From Methanobacterium sp. UBA375 (lineage in GTDB: Archaea; Methanobacteriota; Methanobacteria; Methanobacteriales; Methanobacteriaceae), in contig DAGC01000003.1 in assembly GCA_002495625.1 (NCBI GenBank), positions 1 through 64,000 on the forward strand: DNA of 64,000 nt, read 5' to 3'. Below are positions 9,541 to 19,743 of this stretch, piece by piece. The position numbers and the translations under genes were made by a program. The notes under the pieces are model-generated. The model saw nothing but the letters and a program-made list of their open reading frames with translations, did no database searches and was not told where the DNA came from. Numbering within the stretch: the first letter of the stretch is position 1; every line of letters starts with the position of its first letter.

Positions 9541-10917
9541 TTAATCCGCTTTTTTGCTCATGAATAAGCTGATAATCACTCCCAGTCCGCTGAAAGTTGC
9601 GAAGATCAAGAAAGCTATGTTTAAACTGGAAAGGAATAAATGGTAGTTTGCAGGTGTTACCTGAACGTTACCCATGAATCCGGAGATTATGAAGAGGAGT
9701 ATCCCCAGGGAGAGTGTCTGGCCGGCGTAGATCATGGTGGAAAGTGTGGCGGAGGCCATTCCATAGTTGGCCTGTTTCATGCTGCCCATAAAAGTATTAG
9801 TAGTGGGAGGTGAGAAGAGGGCAATACCCACGCCCACCAGAACCAGTCCCAGAATTGTAATCGGCAGGGGTGTGGTCAGGTTGAGAGTGGATAGAATAAG
9901 TAATCCTGTGGTGGTAACCAACATGCCTGAAACTGTGAATATCCTGTTCTCCCTTTGATCAGAGAGCCGTCCCACCACCGGTGAAAGAAGCGCCACCATC
10001 AACGGCTCAACAGATATTATCAAAGCAGTTATCTGGGGCTCTAAACCCAGCAGATCCTGGAAGTATAAACTTAAAAGGGTCCACATGGCCGTGGTGGATA
10101 TGTTAATAAAAAGCAGTGCTAGTGCAGAGGATGCCGAAACTCTCTTCAGCAAATCCTCCAGTCTTAAGATGGGATCTGGAAATACACGCTCCCTCCAGAG
10201 GAATATGATAAATCCCACCACACCAGCTATAAATATCATCTGCCCTACGCTGTTTGCCAGATCGGTGAACCCGTACAACAGGGCAGTCAGGGATGGTATG
10301 TAAATGGCAGAGCCAATTAAGTCGAACTTCACACCTGGCGCCCCGGTCCATTCCCCTTTAAATCGCCAGAATATGAGGGTTAAAAGTATTAATCCCAGTG
10401 GAACATTGAATAAGAATATACTCCTCCATCCCAGGTTTTGAACCAGGAAACCACCCAGCAGGGGGCCTAAAAAAAGCCCTAGATATACGGCGGTGATGAA
10501 AAATCCGAAGGCAGCGCCTCTATGGTTTGTCGGGTAAACCGAACTCAACAGGGCCGTTCCGGTGGCGAAGATCAGTGCACATCCCAGTCCCTGGAGGAAA
10601 CTCCCTAAAATTAAAAATTGAATCGTAGGCGAAAGGGCCGCTAATAGAGAGGCTGCAGTGTATATCACCACTCCATAGGTGAAGATTCTTTTCCGGCCGT
10701 GGATATCAGCTAACTTACCAAATGGTAGCAGGAATGCCGCATTGGCCAGTACGAATACCGTGGGGAGCCAGCCTAAAAGGATCAGGCTGCCGGTTAGATC
10801 ATCCCCTATACTGGGAAGTGCGATGTTCAGGGATGATCCCATAAACGGTATCAGGAAGGCTCCCAGGGCCACCAGTATCAGGGCGGTTTTTTCCTGGTTT
10901 ATACCAGTATTTATCAT
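9541..10917 (-). CDS. MFS drug efflux transporter, DHA2 (EmrB/QacA-like) family
   Basis: A 458-residue polytopic membrane protein with about 12-14 hydrophobic segments. Family marks are the motif A loop GKLADIHGRKR (near residue 70), the early GSSLNIALPSIGDDL and the motif C-like GPLLGGFLVQNLGWRSIF. These fit proton-driven exporters of toxic compounds in the cell membrane; the substrate cannot be read from sequence. The ATG at 10917 is preferred over the TTG one codon upstream. There is no Shine-Dalgarno site, and a TATA-like TTGTATAAAC lies about 25 bases before it, so a leaderless transcript is likely. The gene is single and convergent with the ATP-cone gene's upstream region. No adjacent regulator is seen. 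Confidence 0.88.
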   Translation of the reverse strand: MINTGINQEKTALILVALGAFLIPFMGSSLNIALPSIGDDLTGSLILLGWLPTVFVLANAAFLLPFGKLADIHGRKRIFTYGVVIYTAASLLAALSPTIQFLILGSFLQGLGCALIFATGTALLSSVYPTNHRGAAFGFFITAVYLGLFLGPLLGGFLVQNLGWRSIFLFNVPLGLILLTLIFWRFKGEWTGAPGVKFDLIGSAIYIPSLTALLYGFTDLANSVGQMIFIAGVVGFIIFLWRERVFPDPILRLEDLLKRVSASSALALLFINISTTAMWTLLSLYFQDLLGLEPQITALIISVEPLMVALLSPVVGRLSDQRENRIFTVSGMLVTTTGLLILSTLNLTTPLPITILGLVLVGVGIALFSPPTTNTFMGSMKQANYGMASATLSTMIYAGQTLSLGILLFIISGFMGNVQVTPANYHLFLSSLNIAFLIFATFSGLGVIISLFMSKKAD

Positions 10918-11069
10918 CAAAAATTAATATGGTGTTTATACAAATTAAATGATAGACAATTACTGGATGAAAATAGAATTTAGATGGAATATATTTGGCG
11001 TAAAAAGTAGAATTTAGATAATGTGTTGGGAAAGAATAGGAATTGGATTAAACAAACTAGGTGAAAAAT

Positions 11070-11309
11070 ATGGCCCCCTATAAAGTGGTTATTGAGAGAG
11101 ATAAATGCACTTCCTGCGAGAACTGTGTAGAAGAATGCCCAGAATATTTCGAACTCGACGACGAAGGATTATCCCACCTGATAGGATCTAAAAGAGTTGA
11201 TGACAACGATGAATTAGAACTCAAGGACGCGGACTGCTGTTTAGACGCCGCGCTTAGCTGTCCAGTGGTCTGTATCCATGTCTACGAGGACGGGGAAGAG
11301 ATAAGTTAA
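11070..11309 (+). CDS. Small ferredoxin, single [4Fe-4S] type
   Basis: A 79-residue acidic protein with CTSCENCVEEC at residues 12-22 and a remote Cys-Pro (SCP) near residue 66. In single-cluster ferredoxins such as the Pyrococcus protein, the three Cys of CxxCxxC and the remote Cys-Pro ligate the cluster, while the remaining two can form a disulfide; the same arrangement fits here. It is expected to be a soluble low-potential electron carrier. The start is the ATG at 11070, because AGGTGA lies five bases before it; the GTG at 11061 is part of that ribosome site. It is followed by a short tandem repeat and an alpha/beta hydrolase gene on the same strand. The redox partner is unknown. Confidence 0.9.
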   Translation: MAPYKVVIERDKCTSCENCVEECPEYFELDDEGLSHLIGSKRVDDNDELELKDADCCLDAALSCPVVCIHVYEDGEEIS

Positions 11310-11312
11310 GAG

Positions 11313-11400
11313 GAATAATGGTTATAAATTAAGGAAATAAGGATTATTAAATTAGAAAACAAGGTTTACTAAGTTAAGGAATAATAGTTATTAAATTAAG
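11313..11400. repeat. Degenerate 22-base tandem repeat, four copies
   Basis: Four head-to-tail copies of a 21-23 base unit, best seen in GAATAATGGTTATAAATTAAG (11313-11333) and GAATAATAGTTATTAAATTAAG (11379-11400), fill the gap between the ferredoxin and the hydrolase genes. The middle two copies are more diverged. It probably arose by slippage; no function is evident. Confidence 0.7.
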
Positions 11401-11413
11401 GGAGATACCTGTA

Positions 11414-12397
11414 ATGGATTTAGATATAACTGATTTAAAACCTTCCTATTGTACCATAAAAGATTTCAAATTCCAGTCTGGTGAGAAACGGGATGAACTC
11501 ACCATGGAATATTTCATCACGGGCCAGGCCAGAAGGGACGCAGATGGAAACATAGTAAATGGCCTGCTCTTTATACACGGCTGGTCCGGTGATTATTCGT
11601 CTTTTAAACGTTTCCTAGATTTCACCAGGCCTGGTGAACCCTTCGATAAAGATAAGTATTTCATAATATCCCCCACCAGCCTCGGTTCACCAGGATCATC
11701 TGCCCCCTCTACTTCAGGGTTGGGGATGGATTTCCCCCAGTACACGGTGGGTGATATGGTCAACGCCCAGTACCACCTACTACAGGAATTGAAAATAGAC
11801 CATCTGAAGGGTGTTATCGGCACTTCTATGGGTGGATTCCAGAGCCTGGAGTGGGGTGTGAGTTACCAGGATTATATGGATTTCCTGGTTCACATCGTAA
11901 CTGGCCCGGCTGTTTTAGGCAGGAACCAGGCCATATTCCAGTTTCAAAACAGTATCGTAGAGGACCATCCTGGTTACATGGATGGTAACTACCAGGAAAA
12001 TCCTCAAGATGCAGTTAAAAGTGTCAGTAAATTCATGTTCCTCTTCGCATTCACCATACCCTATTATCATAAGGCATTTGGAGATAAGAATATATTAAAT
12101 CAAGCCTTCAGTGGGGATGGTGCAGGAGGGATGGAAATAGACGCCAGAGATATTGTGTGGAGGAACAATGCAGCTTTATCCTTCGATGTGAGGGATGATT
12201 TAGATAAAATCAAGGTTAAGTCACTGGTGATTGGGATTGAAGGTGACCAGTATTTCCCACCAGAGATAGAAGCCATTCCCCTTTCAAAATCCATAAAAAA
12301 CTCGAAATTGTTGGTTTATAAATCTGAACTGGGCCATCTGGGTGTAAATGAAATAGAAAAAATGAGGGATTCACTGTTTGATTTAATGGATGAATGA
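11414..12397 (+). CDS. Alpha/beta hydrolase fold protein, MetX (homoserine acetyltransferase)-like
   Basis: A 327-residue alpha/beta hydrolase. The oxyanion region reads LLFIHGWSGD (near residue 50), and the nucleophile elbow is GTSMGGFQSLEW near residue 140. MetX enzymes carry GGSMGGMQ at the same place. The acid is probably the Asp in IEGDQYFPP (near 278) and the His in SELGHLGV (near 308). The overall layout, including the long region after the elbow, fits the homoserine O-acetyltransferase superfamily, but the elbow differs from true MetX, so acyl transfer to homoserine is not certain. It is probably cytoplasmic. GGGAG lies about eight bases before the ATG. It may be co-transcribed with the ferredoxin. 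Confidence 0.75.
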   Translation: MDLDITDLKPSYCTIKDFKFQSGEKRDELTMEYFITGQARRDADGNIVNGLLFIHGWSGDYSSFKRFLDFTRPGEPFDKDKYFIISPTSLGSPGSSAPSTSGLGMDFPQYTVGDMVNAQYHLLQELKIDHLKGVIGTSMGGFQSLEWGVSYQDYMDFLVHIVTGPAVLGRNQAIFQFQNSIVEDHPGYMDGNYQENPQDAVKSVSKFMFLFAFTIPYYHKAFGDKNILNQAFSGDGAGGMEIDARDIVWRNNAALSFDVRDDLDKIKVKSLVIGIEGDQYFPPEIEAIPLSKSIKNSKLLVYKSELGHLGVNEIEKMRDSLFDLMDE

Positions 12398-12464
12398 ACT
12401 GTTGTAATTTAATAGTTGGCGTATTCAATTAATAGCCGGTGCATTCCACGGAAATAAATATTTT

Positions 12465-13172
12465 TTATTCCCCTTTTTTAGCTAGTATCTCATCGATGGC
12501 CTCTTCCATATGCAGCCTCACGTACCATCTCTCATCCCGGTACGCTTCTTTTAAAGGTTTTAATGCTCGTTCATCACCGATCATGGCCAGAGCACCAGCT
12601 GCGTGTTTCCGGACGCTCATATCATCATCCTTCAGGGCTTCTATTAAGGGCGGTACTGCTTCCGCGTCGGCGATCATCCCCAGTGCTTCCGCCGCTGCAG
12701 ATCTGAAATCGGGATCCCCATCCTGTAACGCCCTGATAAGTGATTCCACCGCTCTTTTATCTCCAATCTTACCCAAGGATATGGCCACTTCATTTCTAAT
12801 TTTTTTATCATCTAAAAAATTAATAAGGGGTAGTACACCTCTTTCATCACCGATGTTACCCAGTGCTTCCACTGCATGCCAACGGACGTACCATTCCTCA
12901 TCCTTCAAGAGGATAAGTAACCGGGGAACTGCCGCTCTATCCCCTATCTTACCCAGGGATTTGGCCGCATTCCATCGTATATCATTGTCTCCATGGGCCA
13001 GGAGTTCAATCAATGGTTCTACTGATCTCCTATCCTTTATCCTACCTAATGCCTGGGCTGCTTTCCAGGATGTATCCTGGTCACCCTCCACAAAGGCGTT
13101 TATCAACTCTTGTACGTTTCCATCTGATTCCAACTTTTCGATGCTGTCTTTAGAGTTTCCAAACAGGCTCAT
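12465..13172 (-). CDS. HEAT-repeat protein (PBS lyase HEAT-like)
   Basis: A 235-residue all-helical protein made of about seven repeats of roughly 31 residues. Each has the pattern LI..L.D.D..VR..AA.ALG.IGD.RAV (for example ALGRIKDRRSVEPLIELL and SLGKIGDKRAVESLIRAL). Such PBS-lyase-type HEAT repeats make a curved scaffold for protein contacts. In archaea the partners are mostly unknown. The first 25 residues are a short lead and there is no membrane segment. The long open frame on the opposite strand is a shadow caused by the regular codon pattern. It is single, and its upstream 286-base gap faces the membrane protein at 13459. Confidence 0.9.
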   Translation of the reverse strand: MSLFGNSKDSIEKLESDGNVQELINAFVEGDQDTSWKAAQALGRIKDRRSVEPLIELLAHGDNDIRWNAAKSLGKIGDRAAVPRLLILLKDEEWYVRWHAVEALGNIGDERGVLPLINFLDDKKIRNEVAISLGKIGDKRAVESLIRALQDGDPDFRSAAAEALGMIADAEAVPPLIEALKDDDMSVRKHAAGALAMIGDERALKPLKEAYRDERWYVRLHMEEAIDEILAKKGE

Positions 13173-13340
13173 TTCGTCTCATATCCAATAGATGATTTTA
13201 GATCTTTGATTGATGTAATATTTGTTTTTTATCTGCATAATATTTTTTCATATATATAAACCGATTATTAGAAAATCTTTTATTAGATGCCTCGTATATC
13301 ATGTTTTGCCCCAAAAATTCCAAAAAAAATTTCATAGACT

Positions 13341-13405
13341 AAACACCTATTAAGGAAGTAAGACAAAACATCTAGTATCAGAAAACCATCTACTAACAGG
13401 TGTTT
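13341..13405. repeat. Inverted repeat AAACACCT/AGGTGTTT
   Basis: AAACACCT at 13341-13348 is matched by AGGTGTTT at 13398-13405, in the 286-base gap between two divergent genes and 54 bases before the ATG at 13459. It could be an operator pair or chance. Nothing else is recognised in this gap. Confidence 0.3.
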
Positions 13406-13458
13406 ATACAAACCTATTATCAAATTAATACAAATCATCTCCGGGAGTTAATAAATTT

Positions 13459-13896
13459 ATGGCCAGTTTAGAAACATCAGTATTTGTCAGTGTGCTCATC
13501 GCTTTGATCCTGATATTCGTGGATTATTTAATTTTACCAACGTTATTGGTGACTGTCCTGCCTATCGTGGTGTTTACCGGATTTATAGCCAGCGCCATGG
13601 CCGGTTCTGAGGGAAACAATTACCGGGTTGGTGGAATTGCTGGTGGTGTTCTGGCAGTTTTGTTCTTCCTGGTTAAATTCTTCACCCCACCCGCCCTATC
13701 CTTTAATCTTTACGGCCTAGATTTCAATGTTTTCCTCATGTTTGAAGGATTTATCTATCTCATTTTAGGTTTCGTGGTATCACTGGCTATATTCATGTTA
13801 TTAGGGGCTTTTGGTGGTATGATTGCCCAGGAACTTTTCGGTCCAGATGAAAAAGAAAGAGATAAACAGGGTAACTCCAAACCCTTAAGGAATTAA
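13459..13896 (+). CDS. Small multi-pass membrane protein, unknown
   Basis: A 145-residue protein with four hydrophobic segments (about residues 8-30, 32-48, 55-75 and 95-125). A Gly-rich stretch GGIAGGVLAVLFF lies in the third, and a charged C-terminal tail ends the protein. The arrangement resembles the small DUF5518-like membrane proteins common in Methanobacteriales, but I cannot confirm the family. GGGAG lies 12 bases before the ATG. It stands alone, divergent from the HEAT-repeat gene. No catalytic residue pattern is seen. Confidence 0.65.
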   Translation: MASLETSVFVSVLIALILIFVDYLILPTLLVTVLPIVVFTGFIASAMAGSEGNNYRVGGIAGGVLAVLFFLVKFFTPPALSFNLYGLDFNVFLMFEGFIYLILGFVVSLAIFMLLGAFGGMIAQELFGPDEKERDKQGNSKPLRN

Positions 13897-14008
13897 TTTT
13901 CTAATCTTAACTAACCTTCGTTTTTGATAAAGTTTAATTAACAATTGTTATATTCTATTTATGTAACTATTTGTATAAGATAAGTGAAAATATTTAGAGG
14001 CTAAAAAA

Positions 14009-14392
14009 ATGTGTCCAGTAGTTAAAATAGATATAATAGAAGGAAAATCAACGGAATATAAAAATGCAGTTTTAAACGGGGTTCACCAGGCCATAATTAA
14101 GACTTTTAACATACCAGAGACCGAACTTCTACAGAGGTTGTACGAGCTACCCTTCAACAACTTCGAGTACCCCAAAGACAGAACTGTAAACACCATCATC
14201 ATCGAGATCACCATGTTTCCAGGGAGGAGTCTTAAAATTAAGAGGGAACTTTACCAGAGAATCGTAAATAATCTAAAGAAAAATCCAGGTATAGATGGTA
14301 GTGATGTGATGATCATCCTGCTAGAGCCTCCCCTGGAAAATTGGAGTGTAAGAGGAGGTAAACCAGCCGGTGAAGTTGACTTTGATTTTTAA
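14009..14392 (+). CDS. Tautomerase-superfamily protein with Cys before the N-terminal Pro
   Basis: A 127-residue protein whose N-terminus (CPVVKIDIIEGKS) and C-terminus (IILLEPPLENWSVRGGKPA) match the beta-alpha-beta pattern of the 4-oxalocrotonate tautomerase superfamily, in its longer, two-unit form. These enzymes use an N-terminal Pro as general base. Here the Pro is residue 3, after Met-Cys, and no start codon directly before the Pro codon exists. If only Met is removed, Cys is left at the end, so normal Pro-1 chemistry is doubtful. No strong ribosome site is seen. It is one of three tautomerase-like genes in the window. The reaction is unknown. Confidence 0.7.
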   Translation: MCPVVKIDIIEGKSTEYKNAVLNGVHQAIIKTFNIPETELLQRLYELPFNNFEYPKDRTVNTIIIEITMFPGRSLKIKRELYQRIVNNLKKNPGIDGSDVMIILLEPPLENWSVRGGKPAGEVDFDF

Positions 14393-14483
14393 TAAAAAAA
14401 AATAGCAGAATCCTGGAAGCACACATATGACTCCAGGATCCTTTTATACGGTCAGTTCTTGGAGGCGGTAGACCATATAAAAT

Positions 14484-15080
14484 TCAAGTTGGTAAAACAT
14501 CTCTTCCATGTGTCTCGTTTATAACCTCAGCCAGTCCGACGTATGTAGCGCTTAACCCGGTTAATATTCCTTCATAACCAGCTATGAGTCCTATCATCTC
14601 ATTTCCAGTTATATCGGCCAGTGCCAGGAGGAAGAACAGTATGGCCAGGGTGGCGAATATAACCTGTAATCCCCTGCTTATTTTAAGCGTTCCAACGAAC
14701 ATCACCGCGGTGAAAACACCCCACATGAAGAGGTAGGCTGCCAGTGAGGTTGCATCTGGAGCTTCGGCCAGTCCCATCTTGGGCAGTAACAGTAGAATGG
14801 CGAATGAGTACCAGAACAGTCCATATGACCCGAAGGCCACTGTGGCGAATGTGTTCCCATTCTTATATTCCATTGCACCTGCTATTATCTGGGCAGTTCC
14901 CCCATAGGCGAGTCCCATAGCCAGTATCATACTGTTCATTGGATAAAATCCGGCGTTGTGGAAGTTCAAAAGAACTGTGGTGAGTCCAAATGCTATCAGT
15001 CCCAGAGGAGCAGGATTAGCCGCTATATGTTTCGATAGCTTACGTCCATCTATGGTTATAGTGGCGTATTCTTCTTCCAT
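14484..15080 (-). CDS. Acetate uptake transporter, GPR1/FUN34/YaaH (SatP) family
   Basis: A 198-residue membrane protein with six predicted hydrophobic segments. The family signature NPAPLGL is at residues 22-28, followed by FGLTTVLLN and, in the second segment, GLAYGGTAQIIAGAMEYKNGNTF. Members of this family carry acetate and succinate with protons across the cell membrane. Length is typical (about 190-210). The gene follows the acetyl-CoA synthetase gene on the same strand by 120 bases, which strongly supports acetate as its substrate: uptake, then activation. A GGGGG lies eight bases before the ATG. Co-transcription with acs is likely, because no clear TATA box stands in the gap. Confidence 0.92.
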   Translation of the reverse strand: MEEEYATITIDGRKLSKHIAANPAPLGLIAFGLTTVLLNFHNAGFYPMNSMILAMGLAYGGTAQIIAGAMEYKNGNTFATVAFGSYGLFWYSFAILLLLPKMGLAEAPDATSLAAYLFMWGVFTAVMFVGTLKISRGLQVIFATLAILFFLLALADITGNEMIGLIAGYEGILTGLSATYVGLAEVINETHGRDVLPT

Positions 15081-15200
15081 GTTTTATACCCCCTACTTTC
15101 TAGTACATTAACTAACCTTATCTAAATTTACTTCCTAAATTTTCTATTTTCCTAAGATTTCTTCTTTTTTTGCTTTTTTAACTCTTTTTCTACATTTATT

Positions 15201-17102
15201 TTACTCTTCCAGAGTGGAGGTGTCTCCTAAATCTTCTCCAGCTTCTCTGGCCCTTAACACCCTCCTCATGATCTTTCCGCTTCTGGTTTTGGGCAGTTTT
15301 TCCACCTGTTCTATCTCACCCAGGACTGCCACTGGTCCCAGTTCGTATCTAACATGTTTCTTTAAGTCTTCGATAAGTCCAGTTCTAAGTTTCTGTTCTT
15401 CTTTGAGTATTAAAAAGGCTTTTATAACCTGTCCTTTGATTGGATCATCTTTACCAATGACCGCTGCCTCCACTACTAAGGGGTGGCTTACGAAGGCTGA
15501 TTCCACCTCCGCGGTTCCTATCCTGTGACCTGCTATCTTGAGGACGTCGTCGGATCTTCCCTGTATCCAGAAGTATCCGTCTTCATCTTTTCTGGCCATA
15601 TCCCCTGCTTTATAGTATCCGGGGATGTCTTTCCAGTAGGTTTCGATGTATCTTTCATCGTCTCCATAGAGGGTTCTAAACATGGCGGGCCATGGTTTTT
15701 TAATGACCAGGAATCCTCCTTTTCCTAATGGTACCGGGTTTCCCTGATCATCAACCACATCGGCCTCTATTCCAGGGAATGCCTTGGTTGCTGAGCCTGG
15801 TTTGAGTGGTGAGCAGGGCAGTGGTGTTATCAGGTGCATTCCAGTTTCGGTCTGCCACCAGGTGTCCATGATGGGTATCTTTTCATTTCCAATGTATTTG
15901 TAGTACCACATCCAGGCTTCTGGGTTTATGGGTTCTCCCACTGTGGCCAGAATTTTTAGGGATTCCAGGTTGTAGCGTTTTGGATATTTGGTTCCAAATC
16001 GCATGAGGTGTCTTATGGCTGTTGGTGCCGTGTAGAATTTGGTTACCCCATATTTTTCCACTAAATGCCAGAAGGCACCGGGGTCCGGGTAGTCGGGAGC
16101 GCCTTCATAGACCAGGGTAGTGGTTCCCAGGAGGAGTGGTGCGTAAATCACGTAGCTGTGTCCAGTGATCCACCCTATGTCTCCAGTACACCAGTACAGA
16201 TCACCATTGTGAATATCGAATACATTTTGCATGGTGGTGGCAGCGCCCACCATATATCCGGCGGTGGTGTGTAAGACACCTTTTGGTTTTCCTGTACTTC
16301 CCGAGGTGTACAGTATGAAAAGTGGATCTTCTGCATCCATCTGTTCTGGTTCACAATCGGCTGGCTCCCCTTCAATGAGCCGGTCATAGAATATCTCTTT
16401 ACCACTTAATTCCGAGATGTCTATGGGGCTTCCGGTGTGTTTGACCACCACTACAGTTTCTACTGTTTTACACTGTAGCATGGCTTCATCGGTGATGGAC
16501 TTTAAGTCTATGACCTTCCCCCTTCGGAAGGTACCATCGGCGGTTATTAGAATTTTAGCTTTAGCATCGTTCATTCTTTCCACGACTGCGCCTACGCTTA
16601 GTCCGGAGTAAACTACACTATGGATGGCTCCGATTTTGTTACAGGCCAGCATGGAAATTAGAAGTTCCGGGCACATGGGCAGGTACATGGAGACTCTGTC
16701 TCCCTTTACTACTCCCAGGTTTCTCAGGGCATTGGCGAATTTATTTACTTCCCGGGATAATTCATAGTAGGTGAGTTTCCTCTCATCACCCCTCTCATTG
16801 GCATACAGGATAGCCACCTGGTTTCTTTTATCTGTTTCTACCCAACGGTCTACTGCGTTGTGTGCCAGGTTGATTTTTCCTCCTACGAACCATTTGTAGA
16901 ACGGTTTGTTGCTCTCGTCTAATACCTGGTCCCATTTTTTAAACCATTCGAACTGTTCGGCTTTTTCGGCCCAATATTTTTCTATATCCTTTCCTTTTCG
17001 AATTTCTTCTTCCCAATTTTTAATAAGGGCTCTCTGGATCACATCTTCATCAGGATAAAAAATCCTCTCTTCCTGAAGAAGAACATCTGTATCGCGTTCC
17101 AT
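15201..17102 (-). CDS. acs: Acetyl-CoA synthetase, AMP-forming
   Basis: A 633-residue enzyme of the adenylate-forming family that makes acetyl-CoA from acetate, CoA and ATP. Visible marks are the P-loop-like YTSGSTGKPKG (near residue 266), the A5-like DTWWQTETG (near 415), GHRIGTAEVES in the C-terminal hinge region (near 528) and the acylation Lys in KTRSGKIMRRVLR (near 610). Length is normal for Acs. In a hydrogenotrophic methanogen it serves acetate assimilation, not methane formation. The acetate transporter gene follows on the same strand. A TATA-like TTTATATAT lies about 60 bases before the ATG, with GGCGGGAG as ribosome site. Confidence 0.96.
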   Translation of the reverse strand: MERDTDVLLQEERIFYPDEDVIQRALIKNWEEEIRKGKDIEKYWAEKAEQFEWFKKWDQVLDESNKPFYKWFVGGKINLAHNAVDRWVETDKRNQVAILYANERGDERKLTYYELSREVNKFANALRNLGVVKGDRVSMYLPMCPELLISMLACNKIGAIHSVVYSGLSVGAVVERMNDAKAKILITADGTFRRGKVIDLKSITDEAMLQCKTVETVVVVKHTGSPIDISELSGKEIFYDRLIEGEPADCEPEQMDAEDPLFILYTSGSTGKPKGVLHTTAGYMVGAATTMQNVFDIHNGDLYWCTGDIGWITGHSYVIYAPLLLGTTTLVYEGAPDYPDPGAFWHLVEKYGVTKFYTAPTAIRHLMRFGTKYPKRYNLESLKILATVGEPINPEAWMWYYKYIGNEKIPIMDTWWQTETGMHLITPLPCSPLKPGSATKAFPGIEADVVDDQGNPVPLGKGGFLVIKKPWPAMFRTLYGDDERYIETYWKDIPGYYKAGDMARKDEDGYFWIQGRSDDVLKIAGHRIGTAEVESAFVSHPLVVEAAVIGKDDPIKGQVIKAFLILKEEQKLRTGLIEDLKKHVRYELGPVAVLGEIEQVEKLPKTRSGKIMRRVLRAREAGEDLGDTSTLEE

Positions 17103-17157
17103 TTTTCTCCCGCCTTTTTGCTCTTTCTAAAATATGATTAGTTCTAAGTTCCTCCTA

Positions 17158-17166
17158 ATATATAAA
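17158..17166 (-). promoter_or_regulatory. TATA box of the acs gene
   Basis: On the minus strand TTTATATAT lies about 60 bases upstream of the acs ATG, as expected for an archaeal core promoter with a 5' leader of roughly 30 bases. The prediction is by pattern only. Confidence 0.5.
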
Positions 17167-17388
17167 GTTAACTATTAATCATTATAAATCCTGATTAATC
17201 ATGATAATATAGTTTGGTTGGATAAGAACAATTTTAGGGTTTTGATTATCAAAAAAATTTATTTTAAAAGTAACAAGGATTATGTTATGTTAAAAATAAC
17301 AAGAAATTATATTCAAAAATAAAAAAATAACCTACTAAGCTTTTCAAAAAAGTAAAAAAAGAGATAGAAAGGGAGTTTTAACCTTATT

Positions 17389-19041
<1,653 letters not shown>

Positions 19042-19083
19042 CTCTAATTTTTCACTATTCGTAATTTATCAATGGGTTAGAGG

Positions 19084-19092
19084 TTATATAAA
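19084..19092 (-). promoter_or_regulatory. TATA box of the thermosome gene
   Basis: TTTATATAA on the minus strand, about 45 bases before the thermosome ATG, gives a predicted short leader carrying the GAGGTGAT ribosome site. Confidence 0.55.
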
Positions 19093-19155
19093 TAATTTAT
19101 CAATTAGGATGATCCATAAAAAATAAGATGAAAATAGCTTTAAAGCAGCTAATTA

Positions 19156-19701
19156 TTATGAGTCATTAATTTCATAGCTAAAATCCCATAAACACTTGCG
19201 TTCTTCGCCTTCTGATTCATTTAAATGGTCCATCTCATGGGAAACTCCGTACGCAGTTGATCCTTCCAGAGTTAAAGGGCCTTGGATATGTTTAACTCGT
19301 ATCTTCAACGAACTGGGATCAAGTACGGCTTTTATTATGTCCTCCCCATCGATCACTACTTTGTAAGGCCTTTTAACGATCTCTCTCTCCTGTTTTTCAC
19401 TGCACTTTTCAAGGCGCAGCACCCGCCCTTCTTCCTTTAGGACCGCGGGGTTTGAAAATAGGTAGATGGTCTCCAGGGTGTGTCCCAGTTTCTCCTCTGG
19501 ATCATACCTGGTCACCTTATCCTTTATAGCCATCAGCCTTACAGAGTCTTTTTTGGTTTTGTAGCTCCAGTTTCCACCGAATTTAAGGGAGAATAAGAGG
19601 GGTAAGAAAACTTCGTGTTTTATACCTAATTTCTTGATTATCTCCTGTTCCTGGAGGTTGAATTTCAGCTTCTTCTTAAGTTCTTCCTCTAGAAAGTCCA
19701 A
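19156..19701 (-). CDS. Peptide deformylase-like protein
   Basis: A 181-residue protein whose C-terminal two thirds line up with peptide deformylase. FSNPAVLKEEG corresponds to the INPELLE region. KCSEK (near residue 104) fits the EGCLS motif with the metal-binding Cys. KRPYKVVIDG fits VxRPxxVxV, and GVSHEMDHLNES (near 155) fits the HExDH metal/catalytic motif QHEMDHL. Motif 1 (GxGLAAxQ) is not recognisable. Archaea start translation with unformylated Met, so removal of formyl groups from new proteins is unlikely; another deacylase role is inferred. The start is TTG, with GGGTGG four bases before it. It follows cpgS by 42 bases and may be in one operon with it. Confidence 0.65.
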   Translation of the reverse strand: MDFLEEELKKKLKFNLQEQEIIKKLGIKHEVFLPLLFSLKFGGNWSYKTKKDSVRLMAIKDKVTRYDPEEKLGHTLETIYLFSNPAVLKEEGRVLRLEKCSEKQEREIVKRPYKVVIDGEDIIKAVLDPSSLKIRVKHIQGPLTLEGSTAYGVSHEMDHLNESEGEERKCLWDFSYEINDS

Positions 19702-19743
19702 TAAACCACCCTGTGTATTAATTTAAAAAAAGGAATTGGTATT

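Noticed and set aside
12439..13191. 250-residue open frame on the plus strand opposite the HEAT-repeat gene
   Set aside because: The repeated codon pattern of the HEAT gene keeps the opposite frame open. The product is Ser/Ala-rich with no family likeness and no ribosome site.
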